A stretch of DNA of 64,000 nt. It comes from CAZMXP01 sp964570285 (GTDB lineage Bacteria > Planctomycetota > PLA2). This document shows, piece by piece, positions 8,955 through 17,695 of the stretch. The notes under the pieces are model-generated. The model searched no databases and was not told where the DNA came from. It was given only the letters and a program-made list of their open reading frames with translations. The position numbers were made by a program, and so were the translations under genes. The stretch is taken from positions 1-64,000 of the forward strand of contig CAZMXP010000023.1 in the NCBI GenBank assembly GCA_964570285.1, given 5' to 3'. How positions within the stretch are numbered: position 1 is the stretch's first letter; each line of letters begins with the position of its first letter.

Positions 8955-9007
8955 TTGAACCGTGCGCGGGCGGTGGTAGCTTGTGGGTCCTAGTGGGAGC
9001 AAGTGTT
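8955..9007 (+). promoter_or_regulatory. mraZ/dcw promoter with 10-bp-spaced MraZ-type boxes
   Basis: TTGAAC (8955-8960) and an extended -10 TGGTAGCTT (TAGCTT at 8977-8982, 16-bp spacing) make a plausible promoter. Over and just after the -10 lie GTGGT (8973), GTGGG (8983), GTGGG (8993) and GTGTT (9003), each exactly 10 bp apart. E. coli MraZ binds TGGGN direct repeats separated by 5 nt and represses its own operon. The same geometry here strongly suggests autoregulation of the whole cluster by MraZ. Confidence 0.7.
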
Positions 9008-9029
9008 CGGATGTGCTCAGGGTGGTCCA

Positions 9030-9428
9030 GTGGCGCAAGTTTTTACGGGAAAGTTTCGACGGAGCCTCGACGGGAAGAACCGGGTGCTCGTCCCTTCGGA
9101 AATCCGGGACGCGCTCGATGCGGTCGACCGGGAGGGGCTCTTTCTGATCCCGAGCAAGAAGTGCGTCTTTCTCTGGACGCGATCGTACCTCGATTCGTAC
9201 GCCGCGCTGCAAGGGGCCGACCCCTTCAAGAACCTGCAGTTCAACCGGACCTTCTTCCCGCAGATGATCTTTAAGACGTTTGACGGAACGGGGCGCATCG
9301 TCCTGCCGGGGGAGCTGGTGGAGAGGTTCCCGGATCGGGAGATCCTGATCTCGGGGAACGGCCGCTACCTGGAATTCTGGCATCCGCCGAGCTTCGAGGC
9401 GGAAGTGACGGCGTTCGATCCCGAGTAG
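9030..9428 (+). CDS. mraZ: Transcriptional regulator MraZ
   Basis: MraZ is a ring-forming AbrB-like DNA-binding repressor of the division and wall cluster. The protein shows both half-domains: an N-terminal FTGKFRRSLDGKNRVLVPSE and a second copy with FKTFDGTGRIVLPGEL near residue 85. I chose the GTG at 9030 because it leaves three residues before the conserved F-x-G, as in other MraZ proteins (132 residues). A GTG at 9003 would add nine residues and has GGGAG before it. It is the first gene of the cluster, directly behind its own binding boxes, and rsmH follows after 7 bases. Confidence 0.93.
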   Translation: MAQVFTGKFRRSLDGKNRVLVPSEIRDALDAVDREGLFLIPSKKCVFLWTRSYLDSYAALQGADPFKNLQFNRTFFPQMIFKTFDGTGRIVLPGELVERFPDREILISGNGRYLEFWHPPSFEAEVTAFDPE

Positions 9429-9435
9429 CAGCGCG

Positions 9436-10311
9436 GTGGAGCACCGGCCGGTCCTGCTTGCGGAAGTCCTGAACTTCCTCGAGCCGGCCCGGCGGGGGCT
9501 GCTGCTCGACGCGACGGTCGGGCTCGGCGGGCATGCGGCGGCGTTCCTCGGACTGGATGCGGAGGGGCGGGTGTTGGGCATCGATCGGGACGCGGAAATG
9601 CTGGAAGTCGCGCGCGGGAACCTGGAGCGGTTCGGCGCGCGGGTGCGGCTGCGGCATGCCGCGTTCGGCGACCTCGCCGAGGCGGTGCAAGGGGAGGGGC
9701 TCGGGGAACCCGATGCGGTCCTCTTCGACTTCGGCGCGAGCAGCCCGCAACTGGATGTCGCCGAACGCGGCTTCTCCTTCCGGCACGACGCGCCCCTCGA
9801 CATGCGCATGGACCGGAGCGGCGGGGAGACCGCCGCCGACCTCGTCGCGCGGCTCCCCGAGCGCGAACTGGGCGACCTCATCTTCCGCCTCGGCGAGGAG
9901 CGGGCGTCGCGGAGGGTGGCGGCCGCGATCGTCGCGGAGCGGCGGAGGGCACCGATCGCGACGACCGGGCGGCTCGCCGAGGTGGTGCGGCGCGCGGTGC
10001 GGGGGCGCGGGCGCATCGACGCGGCCACGCGCACCTTCCAGGCGCTGCGCATGGCGGTCAACGGCGAACTGGACCAGATCGAGCGCGGTCTCGACGCGGC
10101 GGCGGCGACCCTGCGCCCGCAGGGGCGGCTGCTCGCAATCGCCTTCCATAGCGGCGAGGACCGGATCGTGAAGAACTTCCTGCGCAGCGACCCGCGGATG
10201 CGGGTGCTCACGAAGAAGGTCGTGCGCGCCGGGCTCGACGAGCGGCGCGCGAATCCGCGCGCGCGGTCCGCGCGCCTGCGCGTCGCCGAGAGGAGAGCCG
10301 CCGATGCGTGA
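9436..10311 (+). CDS. rsmH: 16S rRNA (cytosine(1402)-N4)-methyltransferase
   Basis: RsmH (MraW) methylates N4 of C1402 in the ribosomal decoding centre using SAM. The 291-residue protein begins HRPVLLAEVL and has the SAM-binding segment DATVGLGGHAAAFL (about 26-39). It also has the RsmH signature FDFGASSPQLD, followed by RGFSFRHDAPLDMRMD, and FQALRMAVNGELD and IAFHSGEDRIVKNF near the end. The start is a GTG. It overlaps the following ftsL-like gene by 8 bases. Length and order match the standard dcw arrangement. Confidence 0.96.
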   Translation: MEHRPVLLAEVLNFLEPARRGLLLDATVGLGGHAAAFLGLDAEGRVLGIDRDAEMLEVARGNLERFGARVRLRHAAFGDLAEAVQGEGLGEPDAVLFDFGASSPQLDVAERGFSFRHDAPLDMRMDRSGGETAADLVARLPERELGDLIFRLGEERASRRVAAAIVAERRRAPIATTGRLAEVVRRAVRGRGRIDAATRTFQALRMAVNGELDQIERGLDAAAATLRPQGRLLAIAFHSGEDRIVKNFLRSDPRMRVLTKKVVRAGLDERRANPRARSARLRVAERRAADA

Positions 10312-10555
10312 GACGTCGCTCTGGGCCACCGCGGTCTGCTTCCTGCTCGCCGCGACCTTCACCGTCAGCGTGCGACGCGAGGTCTACGAGATGGGCCGGC
10401 AGAACGGCCTGCTTGAGGAGCAGGTTCTCGAGCTGCGGCGCCGCAACGACAATGCGCAACTCCGGCGCGAGCGACTCGCGTCGCCGGCGGCGCTCCTCGG
10501 GCGGGCGCGGGCGGGCAGGCTCTGGACCGGCGAGGCGGAAGGCGGCGCGCGGTGA
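10304..10555 (+). CDS. ftsL: FtsL-like division protein
   Basis: The 83-residue bitopic protein has one hydrophobic helix (about residues 6-21) and then a coiled-coil-like Glu/Leu/Arg stretch (about 25-60). It sits exactly between rsmH and ftsI, the usual place of ftsL. FtsL is poorly conserved, so the name rests on position, size and topology. It would join FtsB and FtsQ in the periplasm to activate FtsWI. It overlaps both neighbours (8 bases and GTGA). Confidence 0.75.
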   Translation: MRETSLWATAVCFLLAATFTVSVRREVYEMGRQNGLLEEQVLELRRRNDNAQLRRERLASPAALLGRARAGRLWTGEAEGGAR

Positions 10556-12501
10556 ACGGGCCCGACGAGCGTTTCCCGGCGCGCCTGCGCGTCGTCTTCG
10601 GCTTGCTGCTCGCGGGCCTCGTGCTGCTCGTGGCCCGCATCGGGCACATGCAGATCGTGCGCGGCGAGGAGTTCGCCGACCGGGCCCGCCGGCAGCACTT
10701 CCGGCGCATCGTCGAGGCCGCGCCGCGCGGGAGCATCCTCGACCGGCATGGACGGCCGATCGTCGCGACCTACCACTCCCGGGTCGTGGCGGCCAACCCG
10801 CAGGAGGTGGGCGACATCCACGAGTTCTCCGCGCAGGTGGCGCTCGCGCTGCGCGAGCCGTCGGCGGCGCCGGAGTTCTCGCGCGTGATCGCCGAGGGCC
10901 GGAGCGCCGGCCTGCAGTTCGTCTATCTGCGCCGCCACGTCGATCGCGACCTCGCGTTCGCGGCGGAGGCGCTGCGTCTGCCCGGCCTCGACATCCGCGA
11001 GGAGCCCCGCCGCGAGTACCCCCACGGATCCGCCGCGGCGGCGCTGGTCGGGATGGTGGGACCCGATGCGAAGGGGCGCAACGCGGGGCTGAGCGGTCTC
11101 GAGCGGCGCTACGACGCGCTGCTCCGGGGGCAGGACGGCTGGCGCTCCGTCTTCCGATCGGGCGCGGTCGGGGAGACGCCCTACCACCTCTTCCCCGAGC
11201 GGGACGTGCGTGCCCAGCCGGGTGCCGACCTGCACACGACCCTCGACATCGCCATCCAGCAGATCGCCGAGGAGGCGCTGGCGCACCTGCAGGAGAAGCA
11301 CGCCCCGCGCTCGGCGTGCGCGATCGTGCTCGACCCGAAGAGCGGCGAAGTGCTCGCGATGGCCGGCAGGCCCGACCTCGATCCGGGCGCCTTCCCCGAC
11401 GTGCGGCCGGAGGCTCTCCGGATCCCGGCGGTCCAACTCGTCTACGAGCCCGGATCGACGATCAAGCCCTTCGTCATGGCGTGGGCGCTGACGCAGGGCG
11501 CCGTATTCCCCGCGCAGCGCATCGACTGCGGCCCCGGCGTCAAGAACTTCGGCGCCCGGGCGCTCCGCGACGTCAAGCCCAACGGCGTGCTCGATCTGGA
11601 GCAGGTGCTCGTGAAGTCGAGCAACATCGGCATGGCGGAGGTGGGCGTCGCGCTCGGCATCGATCCGATGTGGGACCTCCTGCAGCACCTCGGCTTCTTC
11701 CGCCCGACCCGGATCGGGCTCGCCGGGGAGGCGTGCGGGAGCGTCGAGCCGCGCCGGCGCTGGACCGTGAACTACATGCTGACGACCGTGAGCATGGGCC
11801 ACGCGCTGACCGTCACGCCGCTGCAGCTGGCCGCGGCCTACGCCGCGCTCCTCGACGAGGGCCGGCTGCATGCGCCGACGCTGGTCCGCGGGGCGCTGCC
11901 CTCGTCGGGCTCCTCCTCGTTCGGGGCGGACTCCGCGTGGCTCGATCTCGTGCCGGACTCCTCCACGGGAGTCGCGGCCCCGCTCTCCCCCCCCGCCCCC
12001 CCCCGCATTCCCTTCTCCCCCGAGTCGCTCCGGTTCGTCCGCGAGGCGATGGTCAAGGTGGTGGAGTCCGGAACGGGTCGACGCGCGCGGATCGAGGGGG
12101 TGCGCGTGGGCGGCAAGACCGGCACGAGCGAGCAGTACCCGGAGGGGTGCAACCGCTACCACGCGAGCTTCGTCGGCTTCGCCCCCGCGGACGACCCGCG
12201 CCTGCTCGTGCTCGTCGTCGCCGACGATCCCAAGGTGAAGGACGGCATCAACCCCTACGGGGGCGTCGTCGCGGCGCCCGTCGTCGCGGAGATCCTCCGC
12301 CGCAGCCTCCCCCTCGTCCCCAGCAATCCTCCCCCGACGCCTTCCGAGTCCGGGGTCCGGCAGAACCATTCATTTGCGGTAAGTGTGCGTAGTGCGGCGG
12401 TCCATTGGTCTAGCGTGAATGCCGAGGCCCGTATGACCTCGGCTGAGGGCCGGAACCCGGATTCGGCGGGCGCGGAGGAGTGTCGGAGCGAAACGCGATG
12501 A
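10552..12501 (+). CDS. ftsI: Peptidoglycan transpeptidase FtsI (PBP3-type)
   Basis: A 649-residue class B penicillin-binding protein that crosslinks septal peptidoglycan in the periplasm. It has one membrane anchor (about residues 12-32) and a dimerisation/pedestal domain (about 50-200). The transpeptidase domain has Ser302 in EPGSTIKPF, the SSN triad near 355 and KTGTS near 520. No PASTA domain is present. The last 60 residues (after LRRSLPLVP) are low in complexity and read through a stretch that contains a GCCGAGG/CCTCGGC dyad near 12,420, as if the gene once ended earlier. It overlaps murE by ATGA. Confidence 0.95.
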   Translation: MNGPDERFPARLRVVFGLLLAGLVLLVARIGHMQIVRGEEFADRARRQHFRRIVEAAPRGSILDRHGRPIVATYHSRVVAANPQEVGDIHEFSAQVALALREPSAAPEFSRVIAEGRSAGLQFVYLRRHVDRDLAFAAEALRLPGLDIREEPRREYPHGSAAAALVGMVGPDAKGRNAGLSGLERRYDALLRGQDGWRSVFRSGAVGETPYHLFPERDVRAQPGADLHTTLDIAIQQIAEEALAHLQEKHAPRSACAIVLDPKSGEVLAMAGRPDLDPGAFPDVRPEALRIPAVQLVYEPGSTIKPFVMAWALTQGAVFPAQRIDCGPGVKNFGARALRDVKPNGVLDLEQVLVKSSNIGMAEVGVALGIDPMWDLLQHLGFFRPTRIGLAGEACGSVEPRRRWTVNYMLTTVSMGHALTVTPLQLAAAYAALLDEGRLHAPTLVRGALPSSGSSSFGADSAWLDLVPDSSTGVAAPLSPPAPPRIPFSPESLRFVREAMVKVVESGTGRRARIEGVRVGGKTGTSEQYPEGCNRYHASFVGFAPADDPRLLVLVVADDPKVKDGINPYGGVVAAPVVAEILRRSLPLVPSNPPPTPSESGVRQNHSFAVSVRSAAVHWSSVNAEARMTSAEGRNPDSAGAEECRSETR

Positions 12502-13925
12502 TGACGCTCCAAGCACCGGTGCGGAGTCCCGAATGGACAGTGGGCGAGCTCGCGGACGCGGTGGGGGCCTACGTCGCCACCGGCGCGGGCCTCCATGTCC
12601 GCGGCGTGCAGGAGGACTCGCGGCGGTGTTCCCCCGGCGACCTGTTCATCGCCGTGGCAGGCGAGCGCGAGGACGGGCTGCGCTACGCCGCCGATGCGGT
12701 CGCGCGCGGCGCGGTGGCGGTGGTCGCGGACCGCGACCCTGGGCCCGGCGTCCCCTGGGTCCGCGTCGCCTCGGCGCGGCTGGCGGCGGGCGCGCTCGCC
12801 GACCTCGTCTACGGGGACCCGTCGGGGTCGCTGGCGCTGGTGGGGGTGACCGGCACCAACGGGAAGACGACGACCGCGCACCTGATCGCGCAGCTCGTCC
12901 CCGGTCCCGCGGGCGTCATCGGGACGACCGGCATCTACTGGCCGGGGGGGGCGGAGTCGAGCCCCAACACGACCCCGGGGCCCACGGCGCTGCGGCGCCA
13001 CCTGCGCACGATGGTGGAGGCGGGCTGCGGCGTCTGCGCGGCGGAGATCTCCTCCCATGCGCTGGAGCAGAGGCGCGCCGACGGGCTCCGCTTCGCCGTC
13101 GCGGTCTACACGAACCTGACCCGTGACCACCTCGACTACCACGGGACGATGGAGCGCTACGCGGCGGCGAAGGCGCGCCTCTTCGCGCTGCTCGACGAGG
13201 ATGCGACGGCGGTCGTCAACGACGCCGACCCGGTCGCGCGCGCGGTGGAGACGCGCGCGCGCGTCGTCCGCTTCCACGCGGAGCAGGTCGTGGGGGGGCC
13301 CGGGGGGACGCGCTTCCGCTGGCGGGGGCGCGAGGCCACCGTGCCGCTCGTGGGCCGCCACAACGCGGCCAACGCCGTCGCGGCGCTGGAGGCCGCCTGC
13401 GCGATCGGCGCCGATCCGGACGAGGCGCTGCAGCAGCTCGCGAGGGTGCTGCCGCCGCGCGGGCGGCTCGAGCCGGTGCAGTCGAGCCCCTTCCTCGTGC
13501 TTGTGGACTACGCGCACACCGAGGACGCGCTCGAGAAGGCGCTGCACGCGGTGCGCGAGATCACGGCGGGGAAGGTCTCCGTGGTCTTCGGCTGCGGCGG
13601 CGACCGCGACCGGGGGAAGCGACCGCGCATGGGCGCGGTCGCGGGACGTCTCGCGGATCGGGTCACCGTCACGAGCGACAACCCGCGCTCGGAGGATCCG
13701 TCGCGGATCGCGCAGGAGGTCCTCGCGGGGGTCGGACGCCGCGGCGCGAGGGTCGAACTCGACCGGCGCGCCGCGATCCGCCTCGCGATCGAGGAGGCCG
13801 CGTCGGGGGACACGATCCTCATCGCCGGCAAGGGACACGAGGACTATCAGATCGTCGGCGAACGGAGGCATCCCTTCGACGACGTGGCCGTGGCGCGCGA
13901 AGCCCTGGGTGGCAAATCACACTAA
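12498..13925 (+). CDS. murE: UDP-MurNAc-tripeptide synthetase (meso-DAP type)
   Basis: MurE adds the third residue to UDP-MurNAc-L-Ala-D-Glu in the cytoplasm. The ATP loop GTNGKTTT is near residue 119. The substrate motifs AEISSHALEQ and NLTRDHLDYHGT follow, and the specificity motif DNPRSEDP is at about 394. DNPR is the signature of enzymes that add meso-diaminopimelate, which points to DAP-type peptidoglycan. The ATG at 12498 overlaps the ftsI stop (ATGA). A GTG at 12480 is possible but has poor ribosome-site spacing. The length (475) is normal. Confidence 0.95.
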   Translation: MMTLQAPVRSPEWTVGELADAVGAYVATGAGLHVRGVQEDSRRCSPGDLFIAVAGEREDGLRYAADAVARGAVAVVADRDPGPGVPWVRVASARLAAGALADLVYGDPSGSLALVGVTGTNGKTTTAHLIAQLVPGPAGVIGTTGIYWPGGAESSPNTTPGPTALRRHLRTMVEAGCGVCAAEISSHALEQRRADGLRFAVAVYTNLTRDHLDYHGTMERYAAAKARLFALLDEDATAVVNDADPVARAVETRARVVRFHAEQVVGGPGGTRFRWRGREATVPLVGRHNAANAVAALEAACAIGADPDEALQQLARVLPPRGRLEPVQSSPFLVLVDYAHTEDALEKALHAVREITAGKVSVVFGCGGDRDRGKRPRMGAVAGRLADRVTVTSDNPRSEDPSRIAQEVLAGVGRRGARVELDRRAAIRLAIEEAASGDTILIAGKGHEDYQIVGERRHPFDDVAVAREALGGKSH

Positions 13926-13939
13926 TCGTTGTATGGGAA

Positions 13940-13968
13940 TTGCATTGGTCCACCGGATATCGTATCTG
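13940..13968 (+). promoter_or_regulatory. Possible internal promoter before murF
   Basis: The 65-base gap between murE and murF is the only sizeable one in the cluster. It holds TTGCAT (13940-13945), a 17-bp spacer and TATCTG (13963-13968), and is locally AT-richer than its surroundings. It could give murF-mraY-ftsW extra transcription. Confidence 0.4.
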
Positions 13969-13990
13969 ATGGGCCGCTGGAGGACACCCG

Positions 13991-15391
13991 ATGGAACAGC
14001 TCTCCATCCGGACGGTCGCCGCGTGGACAGGAGGAAGGTATGACGGGCCCGACCTGCGGGTTTCGGGCGTGTCGACCGACTCGCGCGGGATCGTCAAGGA
14101 CGACCTCTTCGTCGCGCTGCGCGGCGCCACCCACGACGGTCACGGGTATCTGGGCGAGGCCTTCGCGAGCGGCGCCGCGGCCGCGCTCGTGGACAGCGCC
14201 GATGCCGCGCGCGTCCACCATGCGATGGGCAGGGCGGTCGTCGTCGTCGCGGATGCGCGGCGTGCGTTGGGCGACCTCGCCGCCGCCTACCGGAAGAGTC
14301 TCGACCTGAAGGTCATCGGGATCACCGGCAGCAACGGGAAGACGACCACGAAGGAGATGCTGCGCCTGCTGCTCGGGTCGCGCGCGGCCGGCTCCCCGAA
14401 GTCGTTCAACAACGACATCGGGGTCCCGCTGACGCTGCTCTCCGCCAACCGGAACCACTCGTGGTGCGTCGTGGAGATGGGGACGAGCGGGCCGGGCGAG
14501 ATCGCGCGCCTCGCGGCGATCGCGGCCCCCGACGTGGGCGTGGTGCTCAACGTCGGCGAGTCGCACCTGGAGCGGCTCGGGGATCTGGACGGCGTCGCCG
14601 AGGAGAAGGGGGCGCTGGTCGCCGCGCTGCCGGTCGAAGGCTGCGCGATCCTCAACCACGACGACCCGCGCACGCGGGCGATGGCCGAGCGCGCGCCGGG
14701 GTACGCGATGACCTTTGGCACGTGGCCGGAGGCCGACCTCTTCGCGGGCGACGTGCGGGCGCGCGGGAGCACGCTCTCGTTCCTCTTCCTGCACCGCAAG
14801 CGCGTCCGGATGTCGCTGATCGGGCTTCACAATGTGCACAACGCGCTCGCGGCGTCGGCCGCGGCGCTCTGGCTGGGCCTGGATCCGTGGGAGGTGGCGG
14901 TCCGCCTCGAGGAGTTCCGCGCCGCGCCGATGCGCATGGCGATGGAGGAGGTCGGCCGGGTCCGGCTGATCAACGACGCGTACAACTCCAACCCCCGGTC
15001 GGTCGCGTCCGCGATCCTCGAGATGAGCTGGCGCGGCGCCGGTCGCCGCATCGCGGTCCTCGGCGACATGCTGGAACTCGGCCCGCGCGCCGAGGAACTC
15101 CATCGCGCGGTGGGCGTACAGGTCGCGCGCTCGCGCATCGACGTCCTCTGGGCGATCGGACCGCTGTCGCAGGGCACCGCCGCGGCGGCGAAGGGGGCCG
15201 GGGTGCCGGAAGTCTACTGGTCGCCGGACGTGCCGAAGGCGCTGGCGGAGTCCCCGATCACCCCTAGGGCTCGCGACGTCGTGCTCTTCAAGGCGTCGCG
15301 CGGCGTCCGCATGGAGCGCGTCTACGACGCCGTCCGCGAACGGCTGCTGCGCCGCCGGCGTGTCGCGCGGCCGACCGAGGCGAGGGCCTGA
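13991..15391 (+). CDS. murF: UDP-MurNAc-tripeptide:D-Ala-D-Ala ligase
   Basis: MurF completes the UDP-MurNAc-pentapeptide by adding D-Ala-D-Ala. The 466-residue protein has the ATP loop GITGSNGKTTTKEM near residue 110, then FNNDIGVPLTLL, VVEMGTSGPGEI and LINDAYNSNPRS, all family signatures in order. A Mur N-terminal domain occupies residues 1-90 and the C-terminal domain ends in an Arg-rich tail. The next gene, mraY, follows after 7 bases. No ddl gene is seen in the window. Confidence 0.95.
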   Translation: MEQLSIRTVAAWTGGRYDGPDLRVSGVSTDSRGIVKDDLFVALRGATHDGHGYLGEAFASGAAAALVDSADAARVHHAMGRAVVVVADARRALGDLAAAYRKSLDLKVIGITGSNGKTTTKEMLRLLLGSRAAGSPKSFNNDIGVPLTLLSANRNHSWCVVEMGTSGPGEIARLAAIAAPDVGVVLNVGESHLERLGDLDGVAEEKGALVAALPVEGCAILNHDDPRTRAMAERAPGYAMTFGTWPEADLFAGDVRARGSTLSFLFLHRKRVRMSLIGLHNVHNALAASAAALWLGLDPWEVAVRLEEFRAAPMRMAMEEVGRVRLINDAYNSNPRSVASAILEMSWRGAGRRIAVLGDMLELGPRAEELHRAVGVQVARSRIDVLWAIGPLSQGTAAAAKGAGVPEVYWSPDVPKALAESPITPRARDVVLFKASRGVRMERVYDAVRERLLRRRRVARPTEARA

Positions 15392-15398
15392 GCGCGCG

Positions 15399-16628
15399 AT
15401 GCTCTACTGGATCTTCGTCCCGCTGGAGCCCTGGTTCCAGGGATTCAACCTCTTCCGGTACATCACCTTCCGCGCCGCGTTCGCGGCGATCCTCGCGTTC
15501 CTCGTCGTGCTCGTCTGCGGCCCCGGCGTGGTCGCCTGGCTGCGCGAGCGCAACGTGCGCGGCTGTGTCGGGCACAGCTCGGAGACGCTCGCGCGCCTGC
15601 GGGAGAGCAAGCAGGGCGTGCCCACGATGGGCGGCCTGCTGATCCTCCTCGCCGTCTCGGTCTCGACGCTGATGCTGGGGCGCCTCGACAACCTCTACGT
15701 CGTCGTCAGCCTGCTGGCGTTCCTCGCGTTCGGCGTGCTGGGGGCGGTGGACGACTGGTCGAAGCTCCGCGGACCGGGGTCGAAGGGGCTCTCGGAGCGC
15801 CGGAAACTCGCGGGGCAGTTGGCCATCGCCGGCGCGGCGCTCTTCGTCTTCTATCTGGCCGCCTCCGAGAGCCGCCCCTTCGCCCGCGCTCCGGCGGTGC
15901 TCCCTTCGCCCTACCGCCAGACGATGGAACTCGCCGACCGGGAGGCGACCGTGGCGGCGGTCGGCGCGCGGGTGACCGCCACGCAGGTGCCCCATGTGCA
16001 GGCCGACCACCGGACCGACTTGCAGGTGCCCTTCGCGAAACACCTCTGCATCGATCTCGGGCTGCTCTTCCTGCTGTGGGGAGGGCTGGTGGTCGTCGGG
16101 GCGAGCAACGCGGTCAATCTCACCGACGGTCTCGACGGCCTCGCCACCGGCTGCGTCGCGATCGCCGCCTTGACCTTCGCCGCCATCGCCTATCTCGCCG
16201 GCCGCGCCGACGTCGCCGACTTCCTCTTCCTCTTCCACCTGCCCGGGGTCGGCGAGTTGACCGTGCTCTGCGCGGCGCTGGCCGGGGCGAGCCTCGGCTT
16301 CCTCTGGTTCAACGGCTTCCCCGCGACGGTGTTCATGGGCGACACCGGGTCCCTCGCGCTCGGCGGCACCCTCGGGCTCGTCGCGGTGGCCACCCGTCAC
16401 GAGCTGACGCTGCTGGTCGTCGGCGGGGTCTTCGTCGCGGAGGCGGTCTCCGTGATCGCCCAGCGCCGCTGGTACCGCTGGACCGGCGGGCAGCGCCTCT
16501 TCCGCTGCGCGCCGCTGCATCACCACTACCAGTTCCACGGGCTGCACGAGGTCAAGGTGACGATCCGGTTCTGGATCGTCGCGGTCATCCTCGCGCTGCT
16601 CGCCCTCGCGCTGCTCAAACTCCGATGA
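15399..16628 (+). CDS. mraY: Phospho-MurNAc-pentapeptide translocase, long form
   Basis: MraY transfers phospho-MurNAc-pentapeptide to undecaprenyl phosphate, making lipid I at the inner membrane. About ten hydrophobic helices are seen. Signatures include TMGG, GAVDDWSKL near residue 116, NAVNLTDGLDGLA near 240, FMGDTGSLALGG and CAPLHHHYQ near the end. At 409 residues it is about 45 longer than the usual 360. The extra material is a hydrophilic segment at about residues 152-208, between transmembrane segments. It overlaps ftsW by ATGA. Confidence 0.95.
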   Translation: MLYWIFVPLEPWFQGFNLFRYITFRAAFAAILAFLVVLVCGPGVVAWLRERNVRGCVGHSSETLARLRESKQGVPTMGGLLILLAVSVSTLMLGRLDNLYVVVSLLAFLAFGVLGAVDDWSKLRGPGSKGLSERRKLAGQLAIAGAALFVFYLAASESRPFARAPAVLPSPYRQTMELADREATVAAVGARVTATQVPHVQADHRTDLQVPFAKHLCIDLGLLFLLWGGLVVVGASNAVNLTDGLDGLATGCVAIAALTFAAIAYLAGRADVADFLFLFHLPGVGELTVLCAALAGASLGFLWFNGFPATVFMGDTGSLALGGTLGLVAVATRHELTLLVVGGVFVAEAVSVIAQRRWYRWTGGQRLFRCAPLHHHYQFHGLHEVKVTIRFWIVAVILALLALALLKLR

Positions 16629-17695
16629 TCGAACGCCTCGACCCCTTCCGCCCCCGGACCCCCCACGCGGACGCCATGGGCGTCTTCGTCCCGGCGCTGC
16701 TGCTGACGGGGCTAGGACTCGTCTGCGTCTATTCGTTCGGCGCCCCCTTCGCGCTCCGGCAGGCGCTCTGGGCGATCCTCGGCGTCGCGGGCTGCGTCGC
16801 GGTCTCGCGGATCCCCCTGGCGCGGCTGCAGAGCGGCGCCCCGCTCTTCGCCCTCGCCACCGGCGCGCTGCTGCTGATCGCGCTGCTCTTCGCGCCCGAC
16901 ATCGCCGGCACCAAGCGCTGGCTCGTCATTCCGCAGGTGGGCTACTTCCAGCCCTCCGAACTGGCCAAGCTCGCGCTGATCCTCCTCTTGGCGGGGCGCC
17001 TGGCCCGGCCCGCGTCCGAGCAGCGCGGCCTCTTCCGGATCACATGGCCCGCCCTCGCGCTCTGCGGGCTCGTGCTGCTCGCCCCCGACTTCGGGACGGC
17101 GGTCTTCCTCGCCTGCCTCGGCATGGCGCTGCTCGTGCTCGCGGGCGTGCGCGTCGGCAAGGTGCTGGCGGTGATCGCCGGGGCGGTGCCGGTGCTCGCG
17201 CTCTTCGTCGGCCAGTACGAGTACATGCAGCGCCGCCTCGACTTCTTCCGGGGCCACCTCAACTACCAGCAGGTGCAGGCGATGCTCGCCTTCGGGAACG
17301 GCGGCCTGCTCGGGCAGGGGCTCGGCGCGGGACGCCAGAAGATGCACTACCTCCCGGCGGGCCACACCGACTTCGTGCTCGCCAACATCGGCGAGGAACT
17401 CGGCTTCCTCGGGATCGCGTTCATCGGCGTCCTCTTCGCCGCGATCCTCGTGCATGGCGTGCGCGTCTCCGCGGCGGCGTGGCCGCGGGACCGCTTCGCC
17501 GCGCTCGTCGCCGCGGGAGCCACCTTCGCGGTCGTGTTCCAGGCGGTTCTCAACATCGCGGTCAGCACGGGCGCGGCGCCCACCAAGGGCATCTCCCTCC
17601 CCTTCTTCTCGCAGGGGGGCAGCAATCTTCTCATCTCGCTCCTCGCGATCGGACTGGTCGTCAATGTCGGCCGCTCGCTCCGGAACCAACCATGA
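16625..17695 (+). CDS. ftsW: Septal peptidoglycan glycosyltransferase FtsW
   Basis: FtsW is the SEDS-family polymerase that makes septal glycan strands together with FtsI. The 356-residue protein has about ten transmembrane helices. It contains the SEDS landmarks GTKRWL followed by FQPSELAKLALIL, PDFGTAVFL, GHTDFVLANIGEELGF and a C-terminal GAAPTKGISLPFFSQGGSNL. The order in the cluster (mraY-ftsW-murG) is the standard one. Four-base overlaps bind it to both neighbours. Confidence 0.94.
   Translation: MIERLDPFRPRTPHADAMGVFVPALLLTGLGLVCVYSFGAPFALRQALWAILGVAGCVAVSRIPLARLQSGAPLFALATGALLLIALLFAPDIAGTKRWLVIPQVGYFQPSELAKLALILLLAGRLARPASEQRGLFRITWPALALCGLVLLAPDFGTAVFLACLGMALLVLAGVRVGKVLAVIAGAVPVLALFVGQYEYMQRRLDFFRGHLNYQQVQAMLAFGNGGLLGQGLGAGRQKMHYLPAGHTDFVLANIGEELGFLGIAFIGVLFAAILVHGVRVSAAAWPRDRFAALVAAGATFAVVFQAVLNIAVSTGAAPTKGISLPFFSQGGSNLLISLLAIGLVVNVGRSLRNQP

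Noticed and set aside
9271..10362. Reverse open frame of 363 codons across rsmH
   Set aside because: It mirrors rsmH codons; the forward frame has complete RsmH signatures.
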